This document shows, one piece after another, positions 35,327-43,993 of a stretch of DNA of 51,958 nt (the first letter of the stretch is position 1; each line of letters opens with the position of its first letter). Under the pieces are notes generated by a model. It saw nothing but the letters and a program-made list of their open reading frames with translations. It had not been told where the DNA came from and made no database searches. A program made the translations under genes and the position numbers. The stretch is from NCBI GenBank assembly GCA_024244665.1, contig JAAEOI010000058.1:1-51958 (forward strand), given 5' to 3'. Source of the stretch: Bacteroidota bacterium (GTDB lineage Bacteria; Bacteroidota; Bacteroidia; Bacteroidales; GCA-2748055).

Positions 35327-36283
35327 ATGAATAAACTGGCAGTTGTGGCACTCGGTGGAAATGCACTGTTGAGAGATAATCAGCAGGGTACCATCGATGA
35401 ACAGGAGCAGAATACCACCGATACTCTGGAAAATCTGATTTTTCTGATCAGGGAAGGATACAACCTTGTGATTACACATGGAAACGGGCCCCAGGTGGGA
35501 GATATCCTCATGCGGAATGATGCAGGGGAGAGTGTTTACCAGATACCCCAGATGCCGCTTGATGTATGCGTGGCTGATTCCCAGGGAGGGATTGGGTACA
35601 TGGTAGAAAGAATGCTCAGGAATGTGCTTCAGAAGCACGGAATTGAGAGGGAGGTGATTACCCTGGTGACCATGGCCCTTGTGCGGGAGGATGATCCGGC
35701 TATGGATAGGCCTTCCAAAAGAGTTGGGAAGATATATGGAAAGGAGGACGCGGATCGCATTGCCTCAGAGAAGGATTGGGTTTTCAAGGAGTCCAAAAAG
35801 AGAGAAGGGGGCTACCGCCGGGTCGTGCCTTCACCCATTCCCATTGAGATTTTCAATGAAAAGGTGGTGGAGTCGCTGGCCCGCCAGGGTTCCATCGTGA
35901 TCGCCTCCGGGGGAGGAGGGATCCCCGTTTTCATAGATAAGGAGGGGCGTATCAGGCCTTCCGAATCGGTGATTGATAAGGACCTGGCTTCAGCCCTGCT
36001 CGGGGCACGGATCGGTGCCGATGAGTACTACATCCTCACCGATGTACCCTATGTTTACATCAACTATAATCAACCCGACCAGGAGATGAAAGAGTTTCTC
36101 AACCATGCGGACACTATCTCATACCTGGAACAGGGGATGTTTGGCGAGGGTGACATGGCCCCGAAAATCAGGGCCTGCCTCCAGTTCATTGAACAGGGGG
36201 GAGAGAAAAGTGTGATTACCGAGGCCTTTAAACTGGCGGACCGGAGCTACGGCACAAAAATCACCATGGAATACGAAAAATAA
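35327..36283 (+). CDS. arcC: Carbamate kinase
   Basis: Carbamate kinase converts carbamoyl phosphate and ADP to ATP, CO2 and ammonia in fermentation of arginine or related compounds. The 318-residue protein opens with LAVVALGGNALLRDNQQGT and contains THGNGPQVGDIL and ASGGGGIPV, all typical. The ATG at 35327 is preferred to one at 35264, since the family starts at the first beta strand and a promoter box lies between. An ornithine carbamoyltransferase gene follows after 46 bases, so a catabolic pair is likely. Arginine deiminase is not in the window. Confidence 0.93.
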   Translation: MNKLAVVALGGNALLRDNQQGTIDEQEQNTTDTLENLIFLIREGYNLVITHGNGPQVGDILMRNDAGESVYQIPQMPLDVCVADSQGGIGYMVERMLRNVLQKHGIEREVITLVTMALVREDDPAMDRPSKRVGKIYGKEDADRIASEKDWVFKESKKREGGYRRVVPSPIPIEIFNEKVVESLARQGSIVIASGGGGIPVFIDKEGRIRPSESVIDKDLASALLGARIGADEYYILTDVPYVYINYNQPDQEMKEFLNHADTISYLEQGMFGEGDMAPKIRACLQFIEQGGEKSVITEAFKLADRSYGTKITMEYEK

Positions 36284-36293
36284 GTTTATCTGT

Positions 36294-36301
36294 TAACTTT
36301 G
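36294..36301 (+). promoter_or_regulatory. Candidate -7 box of the ornithine carbamoyltransferase gene (TAACTTTG)
   Basis: TAACTTTG is an exact TAnnTTTG match 28 bases before the ATG at 36330. It would allow this gene to be expressed separately from arcC. Confidence 0.4.
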
Positions 36302-36329
36302 TCTGGCTAATATAACTATTGAAAATATC

Positions 36330-37337
36330 ATGGCATCTAATCTTAGAAACCGTCATTTCCTGACGCTGCTCGATTACTCTCCTGAAGAGATCCGCTTTTT
36401 GCTGGATCTCAGTTTTTCCCTGAAGAAAGATAAATATGCGGGTACTGAAGTACAAACCCTGAAGGGCAAGAACCTTGCCCTGATCTTTGAAAAAACCTCC
36501 ACCAGGACACGTTGTGCCTTCGAGGTGGCGGCACTTGACCAGGGTGCGGGAGTTACCTACCTGGGGCCCTCCGGCACACAGATCGGGCATAAGGAGTCCA
36601 TGAAAGATACTGCCCGGGTGCTGGGTCGTATGTATGACGGTATTGAGTACAGGGGATACGGACAGTCGGTTGTGGAGGAGCTTGCAGAGTATGCAGGTGT
36701 CCCGGTATGGAACGGACTCACAACAGAGTTTCATCCCACCCAGATACTGGCCGATTTCATGACCATGATGGAGCATTCGGACAAAGCCCTGAACCAGATT
36801 AAATTCTGTTATATGGGTGATGCGCGCAATAATATGGGGAACTCACTGATGGTTGGTGCTGCAAAGATGGGGATGGATTTCAGGGCTGCTGCCCCAGCTT
36901 CAGTTCAGCCCGATGCTGACCTGGTGGATAAGTGCAGGAAGATTGCCGCTGCCACCGGCGGAAAGATCACTCTTACCGAAGATGTGGCTGAAGCTGTGAA
37001 GGATGCAGACTTTATCTACACCGATGTGTGGGTCTCCATGGGAGAACCCCAGGAGGTATGGGATGAGCGGATTAGTCTCCTGAAGCCCTACCAGGTTAAC
37101 CGGAAGGCCCTCGATCTCACCGGTAATCCCAATGTGAAATTTCTCCATTGCCTGCCTGCGTTCCATAACAGGGAGACCAAGATGGGGGAGGAGATATACG
37201 AGAAATTCGGGCTCGACGGACTGGAAGTAACCGAGGAGGTGTTTGAATCGGAAAGCTCAATTGTCTTCGACGAAGCTGAAAACCGGCTCCACACCATCAA
37301 GGCGGTGATGGTGGCGACTTTGGGAAATAATAAATAG
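36330..37337 (+). CDS. Ornithine carbamoyltransferase (probably catabolic ArcB-type)
   Basis: The enzyme interconverts ornithine plus carbamoyl phosphate with citrulline plus phosphate. The 335-residue protein shows the carbamoyl-phosphate site STRTR at 57-61, HPTQ in [13 protein letters not shown], and HCLPAFH near the C-terminus. The full-length form is a true ornithine enzyme, not the N-acetyl or N-succinyl ornithine variant typical of Bacteroides. With arcC next to it, a catabolic citrulline-to-ATP role is inferred, but the anabolic argF role remains possible. The stop codon begins a 16-base direct repeat. Confidence 0.9.
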   Translation: MASNLRNRHFLTLLDYSPEEIRFLLDLSFSLKKDKYAGTEVQTLKGKNLALIFEKTSTRTRCAFEVAALDQGAGVTYLGPSGTQIGHKESMKDTARVLGRMYDGIEYRGYGQSVVEELAEYAGVPVWNGLTTEFHPTQILADFMTMMEHSDKALNQIKFCYMGDARNNMGNSLMVGAAKMGMDFRAAAPASVQPDADLVDKCRKIAAATGGKITLTEDVAEAVKDADFIYTDVWVSMGEPQEVWDERISLLKPYQVNRKALDLTGNPNVKFLHCLPAFHNRETKMGEEIYEKFGLDGLEVTEEVFESESSIVFDEAENRLHTIKAVMVATLGNNK

Positions 37338-37366
37338 GTAAGTGGGTAAATAGGTAAGTGGGTAAA
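37335..37366 (+). repeat. Two tandem copies of a 16-base G/T/A-rich unit
   Basis: The unit TAGGTAAGTGGGTAAA occurs twice without a gap, at 37335-37350 and 37351-37366, and the first copy includes the stop codon of the preceding gene. It fills most of the 36-base gap to the convergent DUF456 gene. No terminator is visible, so it might be a recombination-prone or protein-binding spacer. No function is known to me. Confidence 0.85.
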
Positions 37367-37373
37367 TGAAAAA

Positions 37374-37862
37374 CTAAAAAAATAAATGCCTGATATAAAA
37401 GAACAGGATTGTTCCGCAGGTCATCAGCTTTAGCCCAACACCCAGAAGGAAACCCATGAAAGAACCCCAGGCTGCCCTGAGGGCTTCACGATCCTTTTTT
37501 CCTGTGGACCTTTCACCCAGGTACGCGCCGATGAATGGGCCCAGAATGATGCCAAGGGGGCCGAAGAAGAGGCCTGCCACCACCCCGAGGGTTGCGCCCC
37601 ATACGCCTCGTTTTGATCCCCCGAATTTCTTGGTGCCGATAATCGGAACCACATAATCCAGGATGGTAACCAGCACCACGAAAAACAGCAATATCCAGAG
37701 GACGCTCTGGTACCCCGAAGGATTCCCGCTTATATAGCTGGTCCATTTCAATAGAAGCAGCCCTGCCCAACTGATGGGCGGACCGGGAATTATCGGAAGG
37801 ATGCTTCCAAAAAATCCGATCAGCACAAGAACCGATCCGAGAACGGCGAGTGTTATATCCAT
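37374..37862 (-). CDS. DUF456 family membrane protein
   Basis: The 162-residue protein has three or four membrane helices and many glycines. ILPIIPGPPISWAGLLLLK and the glycine-zipper-like region FGPLGIILGPFIGAYLGE are the hallmarks of DUF456, a family without assigned function. It ends 36 bases from the ornithine carbamoyltransferase gene and starts 10 bases after the end of the membrane-protein gene at 37873-38478, so the two are probably cotranscribed on the minus strand. Confidence 0.85.
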   Translation of the reverse strand: MDITLAVLGSVLVLIGFFGSILPIIPGPPISWAGLLLLKWTSYISGNPSGYQSVLWILLFFVVLVTILDYVVPIIGTKKFGGSKRGVWGATLGVVAGLFFGPLGIILGPFIGAYLGERSTGKKDREALRAAWGSFMGFLLGVGLKLMTCGTILFFYIRHLFF

Positions 37863-37872
37863 GATATTTTAT

Positions 37873-38478
37873 TTAAGGGATTCCAATGATGTCATCAAAT
37901 ACCGCATAAATTACACAGGCAGAGAATGGAATGGTGACCAGTAGTCCGACGCCCAGGGCAATGGCTCCCAGGATGTTAATCCCCGCCAGGATGAGCCACA
38001 GCCAGAAGATCTGGCTGAAATTGCCTGATACCATCTTCCGGCTCAGGGTGACAGCTTCGGTGGGGGGTACATCATAGAACCAGACGAATAGATGCGCGAA
38101 CAGGTAACTCACCGAGAAGTAGATGCCAGGAAGTACCAGGATCAGGAACCCGATCAGGATTACAATGCTCATCAGCAGGTTAAGAATCAGAAGAGGAATA
38201 AACTTTGTGAAGCTCTCGAAAAAGAGTTCTGTGCCGGTTTCCAGCCCTGCCTGAAGATTCCGGGCAAACAAGTAGTATCCCACCAGCAGTGGCCCTCCCA
38301 GGATCAGTCCGCTTGCGGGATTTGAAAAAACAATGATTCCGATTACGGTATAAACAATAAAAATCCCGGGAGCTCTCCTGAAATGGTTGAATCCCACTTG
38401 CAGTGCACTTTCAATCGAGATGGTGAAGCCCGAAGAAGCCTTTTCGACTCGTTGATTTATAGAGATTACCCTTTCCAA
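37873..38478 (-). CDS. Integral membrane protein, DUF975-like, unassigned
   Basis: The 201-residue product has four to five hydrophobic segments separated by short loops, and includes GLILGGPLLVGYYLFARNL and GIYFSVSYLFAHLFVWFYD, which resemble the DUF975/stage-II-like membrane protein group. The start is a TTG at 38478 because no ATG lies in the first hundred codons; this makes the exact N-terminus uncertain. Only 57 bases separate it from the divergent gene at 38536. Confidence 0.7.
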   Translation of the reverse strand: MERVISINQRVEKASSGFTISIESALQVGFNHFRRAPGIFIVYTVIGIIVFSNPASGLILGGPLLVGYYLFARNLQAGLETGTELFFESFTKFIPLLILNLLMSIVILIGFLILVLPGIYFSVSYLFAHLFVWFYDVPPTEAVTLSRKMVSGNFSQIFWLWLILAGINILGAIALGVGLLVTIPFSACVIYAVFDDIIGIP

Positions 38479-38535
38479 TGTCGGATTTTTCTAAAATTAA
38501 TAAAAATTTGTACATTTAGTAGATAAGCCAGACAG

Positions 38536-39267
38536 ATGAAGGAACATGAGAACCTGTATGAAAAGATACAGGAGATTTTGGGAGGTGCACAGGGGAATCT
38601 TAAAGTTCTTGAACAGCAGATCAATATGGATTTGCAGGTTGAGTATTACGAGTGCTCGAAAAAAATGAGGAGCGAGTTTGATGATGCATGGGCAATGGAG
38701 CGCGCCAAATACTTGGATGAACCGGGATATTCAATCCAGGTAAAAAGGGAGATACTGGCAAGGTTGGCAACTATCGAGAAAGTAGTCTGTTATCGCTATA
38801 TCGAGGATTTTCTTGGGGGAGCCGGAGAGGAACTTCGTGATTGGGCGGTGATGGCCCTGAATGAGAGCCGGATGTTACTGGAGAGCAGATTGCTGGATGA
38901 GAGCCAGGTCTTTATTTCAACCGGTCTTGGAGGGAAGGATGAGAAGCTGAGGTATTTTGTTGTCCTGGTTTCCAGGAATAAAATGAATCTGAATGAAATC
39001 CAGAAAAAAGTGATAATCAATGAGTTTGATTATATATTGAAGAAGTATGATGCAGAAGTTGAAGAGTCGGATTTCTCAGAGTTCATGGCAACCCTCTTGC
39101 TGCTGCTTCCCATGAACCTTTCTCTGAAAATTGTTTTTCAGGAGGCAATTAAAGAGTGCAATAAATACGGGGATTTCCTGAATGACGATTTCATCGTCAC
39201 CAACGTAAAAACGCTCTCCTTCCCGGAGATTATAAAATTCCTGGAACGTAGAAAGGAAAATGACTAG
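38536..39267 (+). CDS. Hypothetical cytosolic protein, unrecognised
   Basis: I cannot name this family. The 243-residue protein has no signal peptide or membrane segment and looks mostly helical and charged. Visible segments include RYIEDFLGGAGEELRDWAVM (a HEAT-like pair of helices), SRMLLESRLLDESQVFISTG and ESDFSEFMATLLLLLPMNL. It reads as one uninterrupted frame with normal codon choice. It converges on the PUR-family gene with a 4-base overlap and diverges from a membrane protein gene. The HEAT-like impression is weak. Confidence 0.75.
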   Translation: MKEHENLYEKIQEILGGAQGNLKVLEQQINMDLQVEYYECSKKMRSEFDDAWAMERAKYLDEPGYSIQVKREILARLATIEKVVCYRYIEDFLGGAGEELRDWAVMALNESRMLLESRLLDESQVFISTGLGGKDEKLRYFVVLVSRNKMNLNEIQKKVIINEFDYILKKYDAEVEESDFSEFMATLLLLLPMNLSLKIVFQEAIKECNKYGDFLNDDFIVTNVKTLSFPEIIKFLERRKEND

Positions 39268-39686
39268 GCGCTTTCTTCGCCCAGGTCTTCAAATTCCACA
39301 CTGGTAAAATCCTTCTCAGCTTCAACATTCTCCGCAACAGCTGCGGGTTCTTCCGAATTATGTTTGGGAACTGTTGAATCATCAATATCAATTGGCTGGG
39401 GATTAGCTTCTCGGATGAATTCGATGATCTCACTCAGGCTGTCTGCAAACTTGTCGAAATCCTCTTTATAGAGAAAGAGTTTGTGTTTCTCATAAAAGAA
39501 CTTCCCATCTCGGTTAAATCGTTTCTTGCTCTCGGTGATGGTCAGGTAGTAGTCGTTCCGCCTCGTTGCTTTTACATCGAAAAAGTAGGTCCGTTTCCCA
39601 GCCCTGACTGCCTTGGAATGGATCTCTTCCCGTCCTGCTCCGTTGTTAACAAACTCTTCCGGTTTAGCATTTCCTTCATCAATCAT
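39264..39686 (-). CDS. PUR-alpha family DNA/RNA-binding protein (DUF3276)
   Basis: The 140-residue protein has the PUR-type repeat core, with KRTYFFDVKATRRNDYYLTI and GKFFYEKHKLFLYKEDFDKF, followed by an acidic Pro/Val tail. Members bind single-stranded nucleic acid, but their cell role in Bacteroidota is unclear. The ATG at 39686 is preferred; a TTG at 39725 would add 13 residues but overlaps a possible TACATTTT promoter box. The gene is divergent from nusB and overlaps the unrecognised gene at its 3' end by 4 bases. Confidence 0.88.
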   Translation of the reverse strand: MIDEGNAKPEEFVNNGAGREEIHSKAVRAGKRTYFFDVKATRRNDYYLTITESKKRFNRDGKFFYEKHKLFLYKEDFDKFADSLSEIIEFIREANPQPIDIDDSTVPKHNSEEPAAVAENVEAEKDFTSVEFEDLGEESA

Positions 39687-39822
39687 TACATCAGATTTAG
39701 TTAGGGTTTTACTGTTCTTCTTCAAAAATGTAAAATATTTTAAACATATTCAAATTTTGCCGCATTTTCGTCTTCCGCTAAACTTGCTGGGGAACAGATG
39801 TTTTATAGACGAAAATTTAATG

Positions 39823-39830
39823 TAAATTTG
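39823..39830 (+). promoter_or_regulatory. Candidate -7 box of nusB (TAAATTTG)
   Basis: TAAATTTG is an exact TAnnTTTG match 37 bases before the nusB ATG, in the 181-base divergent region with the PUR-family gene. No good TTG -33 element is at the expected spacing. Confidence 0.45.
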
Positions 39831-39867
39831 CAGGGTTTATACTTAAAAGTGACCAGTTCTTTTACAA

Positions 39868-40821
39868 ATGATTAGCAGAAGACAACTACGAATTAAAGCC
39901 TTGCAAACTCTGTACGCCTACTACAAAGCGGGCAGGGAAGAGATGGGCCGTTCTGAAAAAGAGCTCCATTTCAATATAGATAAGGCGTTTGAACTATATC
40001 ATTATCTGTTTGTGCTGATTATTGATATAGTCCTCTATGCCGAATCCAGGATAGAGATTGGCCGCAATAAGAGGATACCAACGCAGGAGGATCTTAATCC
40101 CAATATCCGTTTCATAGAAAATCGCCTTGTTGACCAGCTTCGCAACAACGATCAGTTATTAAGGTATGTTGACCAGCATAAGCTCAACTGGAGCAACCAC
40201 CCCGAACTGGTAAAGGAGATCTACCTGAAGATGATCGAAAGCGAGGAGTATACTGCCTACATGGAGGCTGAGGAGAGTGGTTATGCCGAAGACAAGAAAT
40301 TTATTACCCAGGTCTATGCAAGTATGATCTTTCCCAGCGAATTGCTATCCTCGATTCTTGAGGAACAGAGCATTTACTGGAACGATGACCTGGAGTTTAT
40401 CATCAGTATGATCGTGAAGACTTTCAAGAAATTCAAAGAAGGTGACGGTCCGGAGAAAAACCTGATGGGCTTATATAAAAACATGGAGGACAGGGATTAT
40501 GTGGTGAAGCTGTTCAGACACACCATCCTGAACCGGGATGAGTATGTTGAATATATCAAGCAGAATACCCGGAACTGGGACCTGGATAGGATAGCTTTTA
40601 TGGATATCCTGATTATGCAGATGGCCATTTCTGAATTGGTTGCCTTTCCGTCGATTCCAACGAAAGTAACTCTGAATGAATATCTTGAAATATCAAAGTA
40701 TTACAGCACTACGAAGAGTAATCTCTTTATAAACGGGGTGCTTGATAAGGTGATGCTGCAGTTGAAAGAGGAAAAGAAAGTTCAGAAAGCAGGAAGGGGA
40801 CTGATTGGTGAAGAAGATTGA
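39868..40821 (+). CDS. nusB: Transcription antitermination factor NusB, long Bacteroidota form
   Basis: NusB with NusE binds boxA in rRNA leaders and prevents early termination. The 317-residue protein starts ISRRQLRIKALQTLYAYYKA, a clear NusB start, and carries the canonical C-terminal helical bundle from about 190, with ELVAFPSIPTKVTLNEYLEI. The long middle insertion is normal for Bacteroidota and makes it about twice the usual length. It leads a run of same-strand genes through 44521. Confidence 0.93.
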   Translation: MISRRQLRIKALQTLYAYYKAGREEMGRSEKELHFNIDKAFELYHYLFVLIIDIVLYAESRIEIGRNKRIPTQEDLNPNIRFIENRLVDQLRNNDQLLRYVDQHKLNWSNHPELVKEIYLKMIESEEYTAYMEAEESGYAEDKKFITQVYASMIFPSELLSSILEEQSIYWNDDLEFIISMIVKTFKKFKEGDGPEKNLMGLYKNMEDRDYVVKLFRHTILNRDEYVEYIKQNTRNWDLDRIAFMDILIMQMAISELVAFPSIPTKVTLNEYLEISKYYSTTKSNLFINGVLDKVMLQLKEEKKVQKAGRGLIGEED

Positions 40822-40828
40822 GCATGTT

Positions 40829-41269
40829 ATGATATTCCTGAAAACAGCCTGGGTCCCGGGTATGTTGTTCCTGTTATCCTGTACAGGACAAAATGGCAGA
40901 AGTGTGACAGACTCTTCAGCTGACAAGGAGTTTCGTGAAGACGCTTCTAAACAGGCAGATATATTATTTGACAGCCTGGCTTACGATTTTGGAACAATCA
41001 TTGAAGGGGAAAAGGTGGTCTGTTATTTTGATTATGAAAACAGCGGAAAGGGTGACCTGGTAATTTCCTCGGTGGAGGCCACCTGTGGGTGCACTACTCC
41101 GGATTGGAACAGGGAGCCACTGAAACCAGGGGAACACGAGCAGATGAAAGTAGTTTTTAATTCCAGTGGAAGATCAGGATCCCAGCGAAAAAGTGTGACT
41201 GTGAGTTCCAATGCAGCGACACCGATAATAAAGCTCTCAATAAAGGCAAATGTGATAAATAATAAGTAA
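40829..41269 (+). CDS. DUF1573 lipoprotein
   Basis: The 146-residue product has a lipobox ending LFLLSC and one DUF1573 immunoglobulin-like domain, with DFGTIIEGEKVVCYFDYEN and ATCGCTTPDW, the CGC turn being characteristic. Function of the family is unknown. The ATG at 40829 is chosen; a GTG at 40808, giving a charged MKKI start and a 14-base overlap with nusB, is a real alternative. It sits between nusB and yajC, as in other Bacteroidota. Confidence 0.85.
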   Translation: MIFLKTAWVPGMLFLLSCTGQNGRSVTDSSADKEFREDASKQADILFDSLAYDFGTIIEGEKVVCYFDYENSGKGDLVISSVEATCGCTTPDWNREPLKPGEHEQMKVVFNSSGRSGSQRKSVTVSSNAATPIIKLSIKANVINNK

Positions 41270-41296
41270 TTTAATTTATAATTTAATTTTTTAAGG

Positions 41297-41629
41297 ATGA
41301 ATTTTCTATTTCAAATGTTAACTGCCGCCGCACCTGCAGGACCAGGTGGACCGGGTATGCAATCTCTGATTTTTTTGCTTCTGATCATCGTGGTGTTCTA
41401 TTTTTTCATGATCCGTCCGCAGATGAAGAAGCAGAAAGAGGCAACTAATTTCAGAGGCTCCCTGAAAAAGGGTGATAAGGTTGCCACCACCGGTGGTATC
41501 TATGGAAAAATTAATGATGTAAAGGATACCACCATTACACTTGAGATTGCTGATAAGGTAATCGTAAAGGTTGATAAGACTGCTGTGATGGCGGAACCCG
41601 GTGATAAACCGGCGGCTGCCAGGAAATAA
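41297..41629 (+). CDS. yajC: Preprotein translocase subunit YajC
   Basis: YajC associates with SecDF and the Sec translocon in the inner membrane. The 110-residue protein has one membrane helix (about 24-42, LIFLLLIIVVFYFFM) followed by RPQMKKQKEA and the family-typical KKGDKVATTGGIYGKI and TLEIADKVIVKVDKTAV. Length and order agree with other YajC proteins. It lies 27 bases after the DUF1573 gene and 14 bases before the ybbR-like gene. Confidence 0.95.
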   Translation: MNFLFQMLTAAAPAGPGGPGMQSLIFLLLIIVVFYFFMIRPQMKKQKEATNFRGSLKKGDKVATTGGIYGKINDVKDTTITLEIADKVIVKVDKTAVMAEPGDKPAAARK

Positions 41630-41643
41630 GCCAAGCCACTGCT

Positions 41644-42639
41644 GTGGAAAACGGTTTTCTCCAGAAATGGCCCAGGGTTCCTGAAGGACAGAAATTGCAG
41701 GTCCGGAAGCGGATATTGCTCTTTTCTGCTTTTCTTCTCATCTCTGTGTTTATCTGGTTACTCAATGCCCTTAGCAATACCTTTACCTCGGAGATAGAGT
41801 ATCCACTGGTCTATACAGATATGCCGGCCGACCGTGTTTTTGTTGGTGAACCGCCGGAGCATCTCGACCTGCGCATCAATGCTCACGGGTTTGCTTTGCT
41901 CAGGTACAAGGTGTTGAAGAAACCGGTACCGATCAGTTTTAAGGTTTCGGGATTTACCCTGAACCGGCCTGGGCAGGATAGCAGTCATGCCTATATTCTG
42001 ACGCGTTATCTGAAAGATCAGATATCAACTCAGTTGCCTCCGGAGCTTCAGCTGCTGGAAATTCAACCGGATACCCTTCATTTCCAGTTTGCAAGGAAGG
42101 TGACCAGGATGCTGCCAGTCAGGCCCGATTTTGTTTTTGAGCTTGAAAAGCAGTTTACCACACGGGACGGAATTCAGCTGGTTCCCGATTCTGTGGAGGT
42201 GACCGGTCCTGATGCGATACTCGATACCCTGAAATTTGTTTTCACTGAGCACAGTGACCTTGGTCTGATCAGCAGGAATTACAGTGACAAGGCAAAGTTA
42301 AAGAAGCTGAAGGGGCTCGATTATGGCAGATCCAGGGTTAATTGTATCATTGAATTGGAGAAATATACAGAGGTTCAGCTTAGCATACCCATTGAGGTGC
42401 TGAACCTGCCGGACACTCTTTCCATGCAGACTTTTCCTGCAATGATCAAGATAACCTGCAATGTGGGGCTCAGTAAGTACGACAGGGTGAATAATAACCT
42501 GTTCAGGGCTGTGGTGGATTACTCCTCTCTGGATGAGCAGCAAAAGGAGCTGGGGGTTTCAATCCAAAACATCCCGGTTTTTCTGCTCAGTTATGATTAC
42601 TACCCCAAAACCATTGAGTTTCTCATTTCCAGAAAGTGA
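41644..42639 (+). CDS. YbbR-like domain protein (CdaR-like)
   Basis: The 331-residue protein has an N-terminal membrane anchor (about 27-45) and extracytoplasmic YbbR-like repeats. YbbR/CdaR proteins in Firmicutes regulate the diadenylate cyclase CdaA; no cdaA lies here, so that role is only a family note. A c-di-AMP-phosphodiesterase-like gene is at 29286. The start is a GTG at 41644. Its stop TGA shares bases with the coaE ATG (TGATG), so translation is coupled. Confidence 0.82.
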   Translation: MENGFLQKWPRVPEGQKLQVRKRILLFSAFLLISVFIWLLNALSNTFTSEIEYPLVYTDMPADRVFVGEPPEHLDLRINAHGFALLRYKVLKKPVPISFKVSGFTLNRPGQDSSHAYILTRYLKDQISTQLPPELQLLEIQPDTLHFQFARKVTRMLPVRPDFVFELEKQFTTRDGIQLVPDSVEVTGPDAILDTLKFVFTEHSDLGLISRNYSDKAKLKKLKGLDYGRSRVNCIIELEKYTEVQLSIPIEVLNLPDTLSMQTFPAMIKITCNVGLSKYDRVNNNLFRAVVDYSSLDEQQKELGVSIQNIPVFLLSYDYYPKTIEFLISRK

Positions 42640-43226
42640 TGTTTAAGGTAGGGATAACCGGAGGGATTGGCAGTGGCAAAACACTGGTATGTAGTATTCT
42701 GGAGGAGTTGGGTATTCCTGTATACTATGCTGACCGGGAGGCTCGCCGGCTGATGAATTCAGAACCCGGGCTTCAGAGGGGGGTCAGGGATTTGCTCGGA
42801 GGAGATGCTTACCTTGATGGGGAGCTGAACCGGCAGGAGGTGGGGAATAGGGTATTTGAAGATCCCGGGCTGCTTGAGAAGCTCAACCGGCTTGTTCATC
42901 CTGTTGTCAGAACCGATTTTAACAGGTGGTGCCGCTGGCAGGAAGAGGCACCCTATGTAGTGGAGGAGGCAGCCATCCTTTTTGAAAGCGGGGCTGACAG
43001 GCACCTGGATATGACTGTTCTGGTCTATGCTCCCCTGGAGCTGAGGATTGGCAGGGTGATGGAACGGGATGGTGTCGGCCGCAGTGATGTTGAGAAGCGG
43101 ATGTCGCGGCAGATGGATGAAGAGGAGAAAAAGCGACTGGCCGACAGGGTGATCATTAATGATGAAATGAGCTTGCTGCTTCCCCGGATTGTAGCATTGC
43201 ATAAAGAAATTATAAAAAGGACTTAG
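42639..43226 (+). CDS. coaE: Dephospho-CoA kinase
   Basis: CoaE phosphorylates dephospho-CoA in the last step of coenzyme A synthesis, complementing CoaBC at 1410. The 195-residue protein has the P-loop GGIGSGKT at 8-15, YYADREARRLM, and VEEAAILFESGADRHLD. The ATG at 42639 overlaps the ybbR stop as TGATG, which is preferred to a GTG three bases upstream. Length is normal. Confidence 0.95.
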   Translation: MFKVGITGGIGSGKTLVCSILEELGIPVYYADREARRLMNSEPGLQRGVRDLLGGDAYLDGELNRQEVGNRVFEDPGLLEKLNRLVHPVVRTDFNRWCRWQEEAPYVVEEAAILFESGADRHLDMTVLVYAPLELRIGRVMERDGVGRSDVEKRMSRQMDEEEKKRLADRVIINDEMSLLLPRIVALHKEIIKRT

Positions 43227-43228
43227 TT

Positions 43229-43960
43229 ATGGCGAAATTTGGAAAGTGGGTTGGACTTGGACTTGGATGGGCTCTTGGTGGCCCCATCGGATTGGTTCTT
43301 GGTTTTACAGTGGGGTCAATCTTCGATGCCGGAAAAGAGTCCGGCACTGCTCAGTCGAGAAGTGTCCGCGGCAAGACTCTCAGGGGTGATTATGCAGCAT
43401 CATTGCTGGTTCTGGTGGCTGCGGTGATGAAAGCCGATGGCAGGGTTATGAAGAGTGAGCTTGATTACGTCCGAAGATATTTTGAGACCCGTTTTGGTGA
43501 GGACACTGCCTCCGAAGCTGTGGTTATGCTCAGAGATATACTGAAGCAGGAGATTCCCCTGCGGGATGTGACCCGTCAGCTCTCTGAACGACTTGAGTAT
43601 GCCTACAGACTTGAAATGCTCCATTTCCTTTTCGGGATTGCCTCTGCAGATGGTTCAGTTAGTGATTCGGAAGACCAGGTGATCAGGAAGATTGCCGGTT
43701 TTATGAGCATTTCCGATTCTGATCTTGAGAGCATCAGGGCCATGTTTGTGAGCCAGACAGATTCAACCTATAAGATCCTTGAGATCGAATCAACCGCCAC
43801 TGATGAGGAGGTCAAAAAAGCCTTCCGGAATATGGCCATGAAGTACCACCCTGACAAGGTGGCGCACCTCGGTGAGGACTTCAAGAAAGTGGCCAATGAG
43901 AAATTCAGAAAAGTTCAGGAGGCATATGACAAGATCCGGAATGAACGAGGTATTAAATAG
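43229..43960 (+). CDS. DjlA-like TerB/DnaJ co-chaperone
   Basis: The 243-residue protein has a glycine-rich membrane-anchor-like start (GLGLGWALGGPIGLVLGF), a TerB-like helical domain at about 50-165 with two ADG-centred repeats (KADGRVMKSE and ASADGSVSDSE), and a C-terminal J domain from about 178 with the HPD motif at 207-209. This order is that of DjlA, which stimulates DnaK at the membrane. It starts 2 bases after coaE. Confidence 0.9.
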   Translation: MAKFGKWVGLGLGWALGGPIGLVLGFTVGSIFDAGKESGTAQSRSVRGKTLRGDYAASLLVLVAAVMKADGRVMKSELDYVRRYFETRFGEDTASEAVVMLRDILKQEIPLRDVTRQLSERLEYAYRLEMLHFLFGIASADGSVSDSEDQVIRKIAGFMSISDSDLESIRAMFVSQTDSTYKILEIESTATDEEVKKAFRNMAMKYHPDKVAHLGEDFKKVANEKFRKVQEAYDKIRNERGIK

Positions 43961-43966
43961 AAGTGC

Positions 43967-43974
43967 TATATTTG
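43967..43974 (+). promoter_or_regulatory. Candidate -7 box of the DUF5606 gene (TATATTTG)
   Basis: TATATTTG exactly fits TAnnTTTG and lies 19 bases before the ATG at 43994, in a 33-base gap. No -33 element is clear. Confidence 0.45.
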
Positions 43975-43993
43975 CAACATTTTCCTATATTCT

